Source: Pseudomonas shirazensis (GTDB lineage Bacteria > Pseudomonadota > Gammaproteobacteria > Pseudomonadales > Pseudomonadaceae). Taken from it: a stretch of 64,000 bases of DNA. The notes beneath the pieces are model-generated. The model saw only the letters and a list, made by a program, of their open reading frames with translations, was not told the origin of the DNA and searched no databases. The stretch is from positions 588,501-652,500 of the forward strand of contig NZ_JABWRD020000002.1 in assembly GCF_014268785.2 (NCBI RefSeq), in the 5' to 3' direction. A program made the position numbers and the translations under genes. Below, piece after piece: positions 33,965 through 43,611 of the stretch; the stretch's first letter is position 1; the number at the start of each line of letters is the position of its first letter.

Positions 33965-34415
33965 ACTAAACTTCGATCTTCCGATCTCGAAGGCTGTTTA
34001 AGCTTCGATCTCTTCAACACTCTGCATTTCTGCGTTTGCGTCTCTGAGGCCGGCTATTCTACATCCTTCGTTTTGCTTGTCAACCCCCAATTTGCATTCA
34101 ACTTACTGATTTGCAAACTGTTTTCAGATCGTCGTTACCGCTGGCGATCTGCTTAGTGGCTGACAGCGGGGCGTATATTAGGAGCACTCGATTTTAGATG
34201 CAAGCATAAATTTCAATAATTTTTCAGGGTTGCCGCGAGCCCCCGTAAATTGGGGGTTTTGCCGGGATTATCAGTAGCTTACGAGCGCTCTGCGAGCCTG
34301 CGCGAGGGCAAAAACGAGCACTGAATCTGGCTTCTCACTGCGCAAAATAATCGCCATGGCAGGCTTTTTTTTCCGGTGAAGGCCATTGGCGAATTAAAAA
34401 AACGAGCAATCTGCG
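33965..34415. other. Intergenic region with tRNA cluster promoter
   Basis: No gene is supported. The promoter of the minus-strand tRNA operon must lie in its left part. A small hairpin CCCCC-GTAAATT-GGGGG followed by TTTT (34240-34260) could be a weak plus-strand terminator, which would hint at a small RNA, but no promoter was identified for one. Confidence 0.4.
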
Positions 34416-34443
34416 CAAAAAAAAGCCCCGCACGTGCGGGGCT
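34416..34443 (-). terminator. Rho-independent terminator of clpB
   Basis: On the minus strand AGCCCCGCAC and GTGCGGGGCT form a perfect stem and eight T residues follow. It begins 13 bases after the clpB stop. Confidence 0.92.
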
Positions 34444-34455
34444 CAAGATTATTTT

Positions 34456-37020
34456 TTATTCGAAGACTATTTCGTCGCCTTCGACCTTGGCGGTAATCGT
34501 CGTCCCTGGCATGAACTGCCCTGCCAGGATCAACTGCGCCAGCGGGTTTTCGATCCAGCGCTGGATCGCGCGCTTCAGTGGACGTGCGCCATACACCGGG
34601 TCGTAGCCAATCGCGATCAGCTTGTCGACCGCCTGCGGGCTCAGCTCCAGCGACAGCTCGCGCTCGGCGAGACGGCTGCGCAGGCGGCCCAGCTGGATCT
34701 CGGTGATACCGGCGATCTGCTCACGGCCCAGCGGCTCGAACACCACCACCTCGTCGATCCGGTTGATGAACTCCGGCCGGAAGTGGTTACCCACCGCATC
34801 CATTACCGCCGCACGCTGCGCCTCACGGTCGCCGACCAACTCCTGGATCTGTGCCGAGCCAAGGTTGGAGGTCATCACGATGACCGTGTTGCGGAAGTCC
34901 ACCGTACGGCCATGGCTGTCGGTCAGGCGACCGTCTTCCAGCACTTGCAGCAGCACGTTGAATACATCCGGATGGGCCTTCTCGACCTCGTCCAGCAGCA
35001 ACACGGTGTACGGCTTGCGGCGCACGGCTTCGGTCAGGTACCCGCCCTCTTCGTAACCTACATAGCCTGGTGGAGCACCGATCAGGCGAGCCACGGAATG
35101 TTTCTCCATGAACTCGGACATATCGATACGCACCATGGCCTCTTCGGTGTCGAACAGGAACTCGGCCAAGGCCTTGCACAGCTCGGTCTTACCCACGCCA
35201 GTCGGGCCAAGGAACATGAACGAACCACTTGGCCGGTTAGGGTCAGACAACCCGGCCCGCGAACGGCGCACGGCGTTGGCCACGGCGGTCACGGCCTCGT
35301 GCTGGCCAATCACCCGCTGGTGCAGCAGCGCTTCCATTTTCAGCAACTTGTCGCGCTCGCCTTCGAGCATTTTCGACACCGGGATGCCGGTCCACTTCGA
35401 GACCACTTCGGCGATCTCTTCCTCGGTGACCTTGTTGCGCAGCAGCTGGTTTTCGCTCTTGCCGTGCTGGTCGACCATCTGCAGGCTGCGCTCCAGGTCC
35501 GGGATCACCCCGTACTGCAGCTCGGCCATACGGCTCAGGTCGCCTTTGCGGCGGGCAGCTTCAAGCTCCTGACGGGCTTGCTCGATCTTTTGCTGGATCT
35601 GCGCCGAGCCCTGTACTTCGGCTTTTTCCGACTGCCAGATCTCTTCCAGGTCGGAGTATTCGCGCTCCAGCCGCTGGATTTCCTCGTGAAGTTTCTCGAG
35701 GCGTTTTTTCGCCGCCTCGTCTTCTTCTTTTTTCAGCGCCTGGGATTCGACCTTGAGCTGAATCAGACGACGGTCGAGACGGTCGAGCACTTCAGGCTTG
35801 GAGTCGATCTCCATACGGATGCGGCTGGCCGCTTCGTCGATAAGGTCGATGGCCTTGTCCGGCAGCTGGCGATCGGTGATGTAGCGGTGGCTGAGCTTGG
35901 CCGCGGCAATGATCGCACCGTCGGTGATGGCCACCTTGTGGTGCACTTCATAGCGCTCTTTCAGGCCGCGCAGGATGGCGATGGTGTCTTCCTCGCTCGG
36001 CTCCTCGACCAGCACCTTCTGGAAGCGTCGCTCGAGCGCCGCGTCCTTCTCGATGAACTGGCGGTACTCGTTGAGCGTGGTGGCGCCAACACAGTGCAGC
36101 TCGCCACGGGCCAGTGCAGGTTTGAGCATGTTACCGGCGTCCATGGCGCCCTCGCCTTTACCAGCGCCAACCATGGTGTGCAGCTCGTCGATGAACAGAA
36201 TGATCTGCCCTTCCTGCTTGGACAGCTCGTTGAGCAGGCCTTTGAGGCGCTCTTCGAATTCGCCGCGATACTTGGCGCCAGCAATTAGCGCACCCATATC
36301 CAGGGCGAGCAGGCGCTTGCCTTTGAGGCCGTCCGGCACTTCGCCGTTGATGATGCGCTGGGCCAGGCCTTCGGCGATGGCGGTTTTACCCACGCCAGGC
36401 TCGCCGATCAGCACCGGGTTGTTCTTGGTCCGACGTTGCAATACCTGCACGGTGCGGCGGATTTCGTCGTCACGGCCGATCACCGGGTCAAGCTTGCCTT
36501 CTTCGGCACGCTTGGTCAGGTCGACGGTGTACTTGTCCAGGGCCTGACGCGACTCTTCGACGTTGGCGTCGTTGACGGCCGCACCGCCACGCAGGTTATT
36601 GATGGCGTTTTCCAGGGCTTTCTTGCTCACGCCCTGGCCGAGCAGCAGTTTGCCGACCTTGCTGTTCTCGTCCATGGCTGCCAGCAGCACCAGTTCGCTG
36701 GAGATGAACTGGTCACCCTTCTGCTGGGCCAGACGGTCGGCCTGGTTGAGCATGCGCGCCAGGTCCTGCGACATGTTGACGTCGCCGGTCGGGTTCTGGA
36801 TTTTCGGCAGTTGGTCGAGCTCTTTGCTCAACGCCTTGCGCAGGCTGTTGACGTCAAAGCCGACCTGCATCAGCAGCGGCTTGATCGAACCACCTTGCTG
36901 GTCGATCAGCGCCTGCAGCAGGTGCAACGGCTCGATGGCCGGGTGGTCCATGCCCACCGCCAGAGATTGCGAGTCAGATAACGCTAATTGCAGTTTGCTG
37001 GTTAATCGGTCTATTCGCAT
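34456..37020 (-). CDS. clpB: ClpB disaggregase, AAA+ chaperone
   Basis: An 854-residue Hsp100 protein: N-domain (1-145), first AAA+ module with Walker A GEPGVGKT (206-213), long coiled-coil middle domain (about 410-525, rich in [17 protein letters not shown] heptads), second AAA+ module with GPTGVGKT, and a C-terminal cap. It rescues aggregated proteins with DnaK. There is no IGF/IGL loop for ClpP, consistent with ClpB. A GGAAGG ribosome site precedes the ATG and a heat-shock-like promoter lies upstream. Confidence 0.97.
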   Translation of the reverse strand: MRIDRLTSKLQLALSDSQSLAVGMDHPAIEPLHLLQALIDQQGGSIKPLLMQVGFDVNSLRKALSKELDQLPKIQNPTGDVNMSQDLARMLNQADRLAQQKGDQFISSELVLLAAMDENSKVGKLLLGQGVSKKALENAINNLRGGAAVNDANVEESRQALDKYTVDLTKRAEEGKLDPVIGRDDEIRRTVQVLQRRTKNNPVLIGEPGVGKTAIAEGLAQRIINGEVPDGLKGKRLLALDMGALIAGAKYRGEFEERLKGLLNELSKQEGQIILFIDELHTMVGAGKGEGAMDAGNMLKPALARGELHCVGATTLNEYRQFIEKDAALERRFQKVLVEEPSEEDTIAILRGLKERYEVHHKVAITDGAIIAAAKLSHRYITDRQLPDKAIDLIDEAASRIRMEIDSKPEVLDRLDRRLIQLKVESQALKKEEDEAAKKRLEKLHEEIQRLEREYSDLEEIWQSEKAEVQGSAQIQQKIEQARQELEAARRKGDLSRMAELQYGVIPDLERSLQMVDQHGKSENQLLRNKVTEEEIAEVVSKWTGIPVSKMLEGERDKLLKMEALLHQRVIGQHEAVTAVANAVRRSRAGLSDPNRPSGSFMFLGPTGVGKTELCKALAEFLFDTEEAMVRIDMSEFMEKHSVARLIGAPPGYVGYEEGGYLTEAVRRKPYTVLLLDEVEKAHPDVFNVLLQVLEDGRLTDSHGRTVDFRNTVIVMTSNLGSAQIQELVGDREAQRAAVMDAVGNHFRPEFINRIDEVVVFEPLGREQIAGITEIQLGRLRSRLAERELSLELSPQAVDKLIAIGYDPVYGARPLKRAIQRWIENPLAQLILAGQFMPGTTITAKVEGDEIVFE

Positions 37021-37094
37021 GGGGATACCTTCCTAAATAAGGGCAGGCCGGAGCGATGGACACACCTGATGAAGAAACCTGCCAGAGATGACTA

Positions 37095-37125
37095 ATAGAT
37101 AAGGCTTATTCTGGGAGTTTCAAGC
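37095..37125 (-). promoter_or_regulatory. Sigma-32-like heat shock promoter of clpB
   Basis: On the minus strand CTTGAAA (37119-37125) is followed after 13 bases by CCTTATCTATT (37095-37105). The -35 box is the exact RpoH consensus and the -10 resembles CCCCAT-T. It lies about 75 bases before the clpB start. Confidence 0.7.
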
Positions 37126-37214
37126 TTAGCGGGGTTGATCGAGATCAGTTGCGGGAATGTCCTACAAGAACGATGACTGCATGAGGAGCTGGCAATGCTG
37201 GGGGCGCTCTCAAA

Positions 37215-37958
37215 TCAGACGCAGAGCGGATCGAGCCAGACCAGCGAGGCGAAGCGTCCACCTTGCGGAGTGCGCCGATAGGAATAGAAGCGTGGGTCGC
37301 TGACCGTGCACAGGCCACCACCGTAAACAGCTGTGATGCCGCGCGCCGCGAGGCGGATGCGTGCCAGCTGGTAGATGTCGGCCAGCAGTTTGCCCGGACG
37401 TTCACCCGGCACGAATGCCTCGGCGGCTTGCGGGTGCTCGGCAGTGAAGGCGTCACGGACTTCTTCGCCAACTTCGAATGCGCTCGGGCCAATGGCCGGG
37501 CCGAGCCAGACCAGCACCTGACCGGCCGGCACTGCCAGGCGCTCGAGGGTAGCCTCGAGCACGCCGCCCGCCAGCCCGCGCCAGCCGGCATGGGCTGCGG
37601 CAACGCGGGTACCGGCGCGATCGCAGAACAAAACTGGCAGGCAGTCGGCGGTCATCACCGTACAGGCAATTTGTGCCTGGTCGGTCCAGCTCGCATCGGC
37701 TTCGATTACCTGCGCCGGGTCAGCGTCAGCCACCACCACGCCGTGGACTTGCTTGAGCCAGGCGGGATGAATGTCGAATTGCTCACTGAGGCGTCGGCGG
37801 TTTTCACTGACGGCAGCCGGGTCGTCGCCGACATGATCGCCCAGGTTGAAGCTGTCGTACGGCGGCAGGCTGGCGCCACCCGCACGGGTGGTGACGCAGG
37901 CGCGCACCGTGGCCGGGGCCGGCCAATCGGGGTGCAGCAGCTGCGTCAGACCGTTCAT
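37215..37958 (-). CDS. pgeF: PgeF/YfiH multicopper polyphenol oxidase-fold protein
   Basis: A 247-residue protein of the YfiH/LACC1 family. The metal-binding His in LKQVHGVVV, the catalytic Cys in MTADCLPVLF and the His in AAHAGWRGL are all present. Family members act on purine nucleosides, and E. coli YfiH corrects misincorporated serine in peptidoglycan precursors. The ATG at 37958 overlaps the rluD stop as ATGA. Confidence 0.9.
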   Translation of the reverse strand: MNGLTQLLHPDWPAPATVRACVTTRAGGASLPPYDSFNLGDHVGDDPAAVSENRRRLSEQFDIHPAWLKQVHGVVVADADPAQVIEADASWTDQAQIACTVMTADCLPVLFCDRAGTRVAAAHAGWRGLAGGVLEATLERLAVPAGQVLVWLGPAIGPSAFEVGEEVRDAFTAEHPQAAEAFVPGERPGKLLADIYQLARIRLAARGITAVYGGGLCTVSDPRFYSYRRTPQGGRFASLVWLDPLCV

Positions 37959-38917
37959 CCGATAAAGCTGTCGCGGTCTTCCTGGAGCAGCTCCAGCAAG
38001 CCGACGAAGTCTTCCGGCAGCGCCGACTTCCATTGCATCCGCTCACCCGTGAGCGGGTGATCGAGGGCGAGGAAGCGTGCGTGCAGGGCCTGACGCGGGA
38101 AGGTCTTCAGCGCAGTGACCATCTCCGGCTCGGCCGCAGGCGGGATGCGGAAGCGACCGCCGTAGGTCTGGTCACCAATCAGCGGATAGCCGACGTGGGC
38201 CATGTGCACGCGGATCTGGTGCGTACGGCCGGTCTCCAGCTTGACCCGCACATGGGTGTGCGAACGGAAGCGGGTGAGCACGCGGTAGTGGCTGACGGCA
38301 GGCTTGCCGGTCTCGGTCACTGCCATGCGCTGACGCGAGCCGCCGTGGCGACCGATCGGGGCGTTGATGGTGGCACCGGAGGTGACCACGCCAATCACGA
38401 TGCACTCATAGATGCGGCTGACACTGCGGCTCTGCATCTGCTCGACCAGCTTGGTCTGCGCCTGCAGGGTCTTGGCCACCACCATCAGGCCGGTGGTGTC
38501 TTTGTCCAGGCGGTGGACAATGCCCGCACGCGGCACGTTGACGATGTCTGGCACGTGGTGCAGCAAGGCATTGAGCAGGGTGCCATCGGCATGCCCGGCA
38601 GCCGGGTGAACAACCAGCCCGGCAGGCTTGTTGATCACCAGGATCTGCTCGTCTTCGTAGACGATGTTCAACGGGATGTCCTGGGCGATCCACTCGCCCT
38701 GGGCTTCCTGCTCGGCCTCAAGGACCAGCTTGGCACCGCCATAGACCGGATCGCGTGGACGCACGACTTGACCGTCGACCGTCAGACGGCCGTCCTTGAT
38801 CCAGGTGGTCAGGCGCGAACGCGAGTACTCGCCGAACAGTTGGGCGGCGATCTGGTCGAGGCGCTGGCCGCCCATTTCGGACGGGACCTCTTCGCTAAGT
38901 TGGATGATCTTGGACAT
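37955..38917 (-). CDS. rluD: 23S rRNA pseudouridine synthase RluD
   Basis: A 320-residue enzyme with an N-terminal S4 RNA-binding domain (GQRLDQIAAQLFGEYSRSRLTTWI) and the catalytic HRLDKDTTGLMVVAK motif containing the nucleophile Asp. It makes pseudouridines 1911, 1915 and 1917 in helix 69. The ATG at 38917 gives the usual MSKIIQL start; the frame is open further up but extends into the bamD control region. Divergent from bamD and cotranscribed with pgeF. Confidence 0.95.
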   Translation of the reverse strand: MSKIIQLSEEVPSEMGGQRLDQIAAQLFGEYSRSRLTTWIKDGRLTVDGQVVRPRDPVYGGAKLVLEAEQEAQGEWIAQDIPLNIVYEDEQILVINKPAGLVVHPAAGHADGTLLNALLHHVPDIVNVPRAGIVHRLDKDTTGLMVVAKTLQAQTKLVEQMQSRSVSRIYECIVIGVVTSGATINAPIGRHGGSRQRMAVTETGKPAVSHYRVLTRFRSHTHVRVKLETGRTHQIRVHMAHVGYPLIGDQTYGGRFRIPPAAEPEMVTALKTFPRQALHARFLALDHPLTGERMQWKSALPEDFVGLLELLQEDRDSFIG

Positions 38918-39065
38918 GCTCGATTCGGCTGGCGCACAGCCTTTGGTTTCAACTGCGCGCTTGTGGTTAAATACGGCTTCTTTTGCCCTGGGGTCAACCC
39001 GGGGGCGCTCATCATAACAGGACGGCACCGCCCAAGACAGCGGCCGTCAAAGGACGCAAGCCGCC

Positions 39066-40085
39066 ATGCAAGTGAAACACCTGCTGCTGATCGCCCTCCT
39101 CGGGCTTACCGCTGCCTGTTCCTCGAACAAGGAAGTGATTGACGAGAACCTCAGCGAAGCCGAGTTGTACCAGCAGGCGCAGGCCGACCTGGACAACAAG
39201 AGCTACACCAGTGCCGTCAACAAGCTCAAGGCCCTGGAATCGCGCTACCCGTTCGGCCGTTACGCCGACCAGGCCCAGCTCGAGCTGATCTACGCCAACT
39301 ACAAGAACACCGAGCCAGAGGCTGCCAAGTCGGCTGCCGAGCGCTTCATCCGGCTGCACCCGCAGCACCCGAACGTCGACTACGCCTATTACCTCAAGGG
39401 CCTGACTTCGTTCGACCAGGACCGTGGCCTGCTGGCGCGCTTCCTGCCGCTGGACATGACCAAGCGTGACCCGGGCGCTGCCCGCGACTCCTATAACGAG
39501 TTCGCCCAGCTGACCAGCCGCTTCCCCAACAGCCGCTACGCGCCTGACGCCAAGCAGCGCATGATCTACCTGCGCAACCTGCTGGCCGCCTACGAAATCC
39601 ATGTTGCCGACTACTACATGAGCCGCCAGGCCTATGTCGCTGCGGCCAACCGTGGCCGTTACGTGGTCGAGAACTTCCAGGAAACCCCATCGGTCGGTGA
39701 CGGCCTGGCGGTGATGGTCGAGGCTTACCAGCATTTGCACCTGGACGAGCTGGCCAATACCAGCCTGGAAACCCTCAAGCTCAACTACCCAAATCACCCA
39801 AGCCTGGTCGACGGCAGCTTCGAGCCCAAGCAAGCTGATGGTGATCAGCGTTCGTGGCTGTCCAAGGCGACCCTGGGCCTGATCGAGACCGACACGCCGC
39901 TGCCGCCGGGTGAAACCCGCGCCAATCAGGACGTGGTTCGCCAGTTCAAGGATGCCCGCTCGGAGATTCCGCAAGACTTGCTGCCTAAAGATGAAGACGG
40001 TGATCCGATTCTGCCGGCCGGTCCGAAAGAAGCCGAAGAGAGCCGTTCGTGGTTCAGCTACGCGACCTTCGGTCTGTTTGATTGA
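39066..40085 (+). CDS. bamD: BamD, outer membrane protein assembly lipoprotein
   Basis: A 339-residue lipoprotein with lipobox LTAAC (Cys18) and tetratricopeptide-like repeats ([40 protein letters not shown] and following). It is the essential lipoprotein of the BAM complex that inserts beta-barrels. It is longer than E. coli BamD (245) because of a C-terminal acidic extension ([20 protein letters not shown]), usual in Pseudomonas. Confidence 0.95.
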   Translation: MQVKHLLLIALLGLTAACSSNKEVIDENLSEAELYQQAQADLDNKSYTSAVNKLKALESRYPFGRYADQAQLELIYANYKNTEPEAAKSAAERFIRLHPQHPNVDYAYYLKGLTSFDQDRGLLARFLPLDMTKRDPGAARDSYNEFAQLTSRFPNSRYAPDAKQRMIYLRNLLAAYEIHVADYYMSRQAYVAAANRGRYVVENFQETPSVGDGLAVMVEAYQHLHLDELANTSLETLKLNYPNHPSLVDGSFEPKQADGDQRSWLSKATLGLIETDTPLPPGETRANQDVVRQFKDARSEIPQDLLPKDEDGDPILPAGPKEAEESRSWFSYATFGLFD

Positions 40086-40140
40086 TTTGAGATGGTTGGG
40101 GCCGCAGAGCAGCTCCAAAAATCACAAGTCAAAAAAGAAA

Positions 40141-40168
40141 GGGAAGCCCAAGGCCTCCCTTTTTTTTT
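40141..40168 (+). terminator. Rho-independent terminator of bamD
   Basis: GGGAAGCC pairs with GGCCTCCC (one mismatch) over a short loop and is followed by eight or more T residues, 55 bases after the bamD stop. Confidence 0.85.
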
Positions 40169-40216
40169 GCCCGCGCCCTAGACTGTCGGCTCATCTTCTC
40201 GACCAAGCTGGACACC

Positions 40217-40441
40217 ATGGTTCGCCTACTTTTCTGGATCGCCCTGATCGCCGCCGCGTTCTGGCTGTGGCGCAAATTCAAGCTCAGCCAGCAGGCGCGC
40301 CCCGCGCAGCGCCTGGATGACCCGCTGACCATGGTGCGCTGCGCGCACTGCGGCGTGCACCTGCCCAATGACCGGGCGCTGCACCGTGGCAATCAGTGGT
40401 ACTGCAGCCCTGCCCATCTGGAGCAAGGCCCGAAAGACTGA
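40217..40441 (+). CDS. Small membrane-anchored zinc-ribbon protein (PP0621 family)
   Basis: A 74-residue protein with an N-terminal membrane helix (LLFWIALIAAAFWLW) and a C-terminal CAHCGVHLP...YCSPAHLEQ motif whose Cys and His residues could hold zinc. The same protein follows bamD in other P. putida genomes, as I recall. Function unknown. Confidence 0.75.
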   Translation: MVRLLFWIALIAAAFWLWRKFKLSQQARPAQRLDDPLTMVRCAHCGVHLPNDRALHRGNQWYCSPAHLEQGPKD

Positions 40442-40460
40442 TCAATGGTCTACTCCGGCG

Positions 40461-40492
40461 AAGCCGCTGTAACCCGGTTACAGCGGCTTTTT
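40461..40492 (+). terminator. Rho-independent terminator after the zinc-ribbon gene
   Basis: AAGCCGCTGTAACC pairs with GGTTACAGCGGCTT and is followed by a T tract, 20 bases past the stop codon. Confidence 0.9.
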
Positions 40493-40600
40493 CATGCCCG
40501 CCCGCTGAACACACATACCCGTAGCCGACCCATCTGCTCCATTTACGACCCCATCCCCGCCTCAACTCTTGACCCACCGTCAGCAAATTCGCTAAATCCT

Positions 40601-40616
40601 ATTTATCCGCATAAAT
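40601..40616. promoter_or_regulatory. Palindrome before the GntR gene, possible operator
   Basis: ATTTAT-CCGC-ATAAAT is a perfect inverted repeat 17 bases before the GntR start, in an AT-rich stretch. FadR-type GntR proteins often bind such symmetric sites at their own promoter. Inference from position only. Confidence 0.45.
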
Positions 40617-40632
40617 ATGAAAAATAGCCCGC

Positions 40633-41397
40633 ATGCTCAAACCCAAGCGCAAACGTCAGAAGCTGTCGGACATGATCGTCGAGTCGGTCAAGCGCTCGAT
40701 CGTCACCGAAGCGTTGCACCCCGGTGACCGTCTGCCGACCGAGCGCGAGCTGATGGAGCACTTCGAATGTTCCAAGGGCACCGCTCGCGAAGCGCTCAAG
40801 GCGCTCGAGGTCGAGGGCCTGGTCAGCACCCGCACCGGCCCGAGCGGCGGCGCCTACCTCAATGAAGTCGGCACCGAACCGGCCAGCCGTGCACTGCGCA
40901 ACTACCTGCATTTTCAGCACCTGGATGGCGAGCAGGTGTACCAACTGCGCAAAGTCATCGAGGTCGAGCTGGCGGTTTCAGTGATGGGCCGCCTCAGCGA
41001 GGCCGACTACGCCGCGCTGCAAGCCAACATCGATTTCTGCAGCACCCCGGAAGACAGCGAAGAAGGCCAGCGCGAGCAGCGTTTGGCCGAGCTTGAGTTT
41101 CATACCCTGCTGGCTGGGCGCTGCGCCAACCCGCTGCTGAGCTTCATGGCGGTGTTTCTCAACGACCTGCTGCGCGACCTGGTGGTGCTGAAAAAAGCCT
41201 ACCTGCCCAAGCGCCAGCAGTTCGCCGCGGCCAACATCGACTATCACAAGCAGCTGCTCGATGCCCTGCGCGCCAACGATGAAGCCGCCGTGCGCCGCTT
41301 GATGCACGAGCACATGTGCGACGCCGAACACCACATGACCGCGCTGGAAGGCGAAGTCGCCCGCAATTTCCTCCTGGAGTTCAGCCACAACCACTGA
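40633..41397 (+). CDS. GntR-family regulator, FadR subgroup
   Basis: A 254-residue protein: winged helix-turn-helix at about 8-78 (GDRLPTERELMEHFECSKGTAREALKALE) and an all-helical FCD effector domain with possible metal ligands in ELEFHTLLAG and IDYHKQLLDAL and EHMCDAEHH. It lies directly upstream of, and in line with, the ABC-amidohydrolase operon and likely controls it in response to the substrate. Confidence 0.88.
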   Translation: MLKPKRKRQKLSDMIVESVKRSIVTEALHPGDRLPTERELMEHFECSKGTAREALKALEVEGLVSTRTGPSGGAYLNEVGTEPASRALRNYLHFQHLDGEQVYQLRKVIEVELAVSVMGRLSEADYAALQANIDFCSTPEDSEEGQREQRLAELEFHTLLAGRCANPLLSFMAVFLNDLLRDLVVLKKAYLPKRQQFAAANIDYHKQLLDALRANDEAAVRRLMHEHMCDAEHHMTALEGEVARNFLLEFSHNH

Positions 41398-41487
41398 TTC
41401 GCCTGGACAGAGGCCTGCACACAGGCCCGGCCGTACCCGCTTTGTCATTGCCACTCCTGCCTAATAACCACAAACAAGGAGTTACTC

Positions 41488-42690
41488 ATGCAAAGACGTA
41501 CCCTGCTCAAAGCAGGCCTTGCCCTCGGCGCCCTCGGCAGCCTCCCGTTGGGAGCGTCGCGGGTGTTCGCCGAGCAACCGTTGACCTTCTATGGCCTCAA
41601 GTCGATGTCCGGGCCGTTTGCCAGTTACGGCAAATACGCCGACATGGGCTCGCGCCTGGCGATTGCCGAGCACCCACAGCTGCTCGGCCAGCCGCTCAAG
41701 TACAAGGTCATCGATACCGAGGGCAATGCCGGCAAGGCGGTACGCAAGGTCCAGGAAGCCATCGGCCAGGACGGAGCGCGGTTCTTTCAAGGCTGCACGC
41801 TGTCGTCCTCGGCGCTGGCGGTGTCGAAGGAAATCAACAAGGCCGGCGGCGTGTTCATGACCCCGGTCGGCGCCGACGAGATCACCGGCAAGGACTGCAA
41901 CAGTTCTACCTTCCGCTGGTCGGTGCCGACCTACGGCGCCATTCGCGAAACCCTGGTGCCGCTGATCAAGCTGCTGCCCGAGGCCAAGCGCTGGTACACC
42001 ATCACCCCGCAGTACGTGTTTGGCGATGCCCTGCTGGACAACGCACGCAAGGTCTTCAGCGAACACGGCATCGAGCACATCGGCAACAGCTACCACTCGC
42101 TGCAGGAGCAGGAGTTCTCCGGCTACCTGACCAACGCCATTGCCGCCAAGCCGGACGTACTGGTGCTGCTCAACTTCGGCAGCCAGTCATCCAATGCCCT
42201 GCGCCAGGCGGTCAACTTCGGCATCAAGGACAGGATGAAAGTGCTGCTGGTGTGGTCGGCCGGGCTCGACCAATTCCAGGAGCTGGGCAGCGATGTACTG
42301 GAAGGCGTGTATCTCGGCGCGCAGTACTGGCATCAGGTTGACACCCCGCTCAACCGCGAGCTGGTCGCGGCCACGCGCAAGGCCTACGGCATCAACCCCA
42401 ATTACCCGCTGGCGGCCGACTACATCGGCACCCGGGTCATGCTCGAAGCCATCATCAAGGCCAACAGCCTCGACGGCGCCGCAGTATCCAAAGCCCTCCA
42501 GGGCATGAGTTTCCAGGGCCCGACCGGCGACGAGCTGATCCGCCCGGGTGACCATCAGGTGCTCAAGGACTACTACCTGTTGCGCGGCAAACCTCAAGCA
42601 CAGATGCAAGATGACGATGATCTGGCCGAAGTGCTGCACGCCGGCCGTTCGTTCATCGAGGTCTCTCAAACCGGTTGCGCCCTGGCCTGA
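41488..42690 (+). CDS. ABC substrate-binding protein, branched-chain amino acid/amide type, with Tat-like signal
   Basis: A 400-residue Peripla_BP_6-type protein. The start MQRRTLLKAGLALGALGSLPLG has a twin-Arg (RRTLLK) and a hydrophobic core ending at SRVFA-E, so Tat export is possible. The mature part includes GPFASYGKYADMGSRLAIAE, typical of Leu/Ile/Val, urea or amide binding proteins. An AAGGAG site lies just upstream. With amidohydrolase and amidase genes in the same operon, an amide or ureide ligand is more likely than leucine. Confidence 0.88.
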   Translation: MQRRTLLKAGLALGALGSLPLGASRVFAEQPLTFYGLKSMSGPFASYGKYADMGSRLAIAEHPQLLGQPLKYKVIDTEGNAGKAVRKVQEAIGQDGARFFQGCTLSSSALAVSKEINKAGGVFMTPVGADEITGKDCNSSTFRWSVPTYGAIRETLVPLIKLLPEAKRWYTITPQYVFGDALLDNARKVFSEHGIEHIGNSYHSLQEQEFSGYLTNAIAAKPDVLVLLNFGSQSSNALRQAVNFGIKDRMKVLLVWSAGLDQFQELGSDVLEGVYLGAQYWHQVDTPLNRELVAATRKAYGINPNYPLAADYIGTRVMLEAIIKANSLDGAAVSKALQGMSFQGPTGDELIRPGDHQVLKDYYLLRGKPQAQMQDDDDLAEVLHAGRSFIEVSQTGCALA

Positions 42691-42750
42691 CGCCACGCCT
42701 TCCCACTCGACAAAATTGCAGGCGCGCGGCGCGCTGCAGAGGGCACGTTC

Positions 42751-43611
42751 ATGCTCGATTTGTACCTGTTCCAGCTGCTCAACGGCCTTGGCCTGGGGAT
42801 GATCTACTTTCTCATTGCCGTGGGCCTGACAATCATTTTCGGCTTGCTCAACTTCGTCAACTTCGCCCACGGTGCGTTTTTTCTGCTGGGTGCCTACCTG
42901 TGCTACACCGCCGTCGCGCTGACCGGCAACTTCTGGCTGGCGCTGCTGATCGCGCCGCTGGCGGTAGCCGCGCTGGCCTGGATGGTCGAGCGGGTGCTGA
43001 TCAAGCGCATCTACCACTTGCCGCACACCTTCCAGATTCTCGTCACCCTTGGTATCGCGCTGATCATCCAGGAAGCCTCGGTGCTGATCTGGGGCCCGGT
43101 CGGCAAGCACATCGCGGTGCCGCCGGAGCTGCGCGGGGTGCTGATCATCGGCGACTTCATCTACCCCTACTACCGCCTGTTCCTGATCGGCTTCGCCGCC
43201 TTGATCGGCCTTGGCCTGTGGCTACTGCTGGAGCGCACCCGGTTTGGCGCCCTGGTGCGGGCCGGCAGTGAAAGCACCGAGACGGTGTCGCTGCTGGGCA
43301 CAAACATCTTCCGCCTGTTCTCGCTGACCTTCGCCTTGGGCGTAGGCCTGGCGGGCGTGGCCGGGGTGCTGTTTGCGCCACTGCGCGGGGCACAGCCGTT
43401 CGTTGGCCCGGAGATTCTCGGCATCGCCTTCGTCGTGGTGGTGATCGGCGGCATGGGCTCGTTTGGCGGTGCGCTGGTTGGCGGCCTGCTGGTCGGGGTG
43501 GTGCAAAGCATGATGAGCAGCCTCTGGCCGCAAGGCGCCAGCCTGATGATCTACGGCGCGATGGCGGCGGTGATCCTGGTTCGTCCCTACGGCCTGTTCG
43601 GGAGAGCATGA
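42751..43611 (+). CDS. Branched-chain-type ABC permease (LivH-like)
   Basis: A 286-residue inner-membrane protein with eight or nine helices. IYFLIAVGLTIIFGLLNFVNFAHGAFF near the start is the family signature of LivH/UrtB proteins. Its end overlaps the next permease as GCATGAACATGA. It forms the translocation channel with the LivM-like subunit. Confidence 0.92.
   Translation: MLDLYLFQLLNGLGLGMIYFLIAVGLTIIFGLLNFVNFAHGAFFLLGAYLCYTAVALTGNFWLALLIAPLAVAALAWMVERVLIKRIYHLPHTFQILVTLGIALIIQEASVLIWGPVGKHIAVPPELRGVLIIGDFIYPYYRLFLIGFAALIGLGLWLLLERTRFGALVRAGSESTETVSLLGTNIFRLFSLTFALGVGLAGVAGVLFAPLRGAQPFVGPEILGIAFVVVVIGGMGSFGGALVGGLLVGVVQSMMSSLWPQGASLMIYGAMAAVILVRPYGLFGRA

Noticed and set aside
34783..36288. 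Long open frame on the plus strand opposite clpB
   Set aside because: Same reason: clpB motifs are complete on the minus strand; the antisense frame is low-complexity and Leu/His-rich.
38033..39142. Open frame opposite rluD
   Set aside because: Shadow of rluD; overlaps the bamD start as well.
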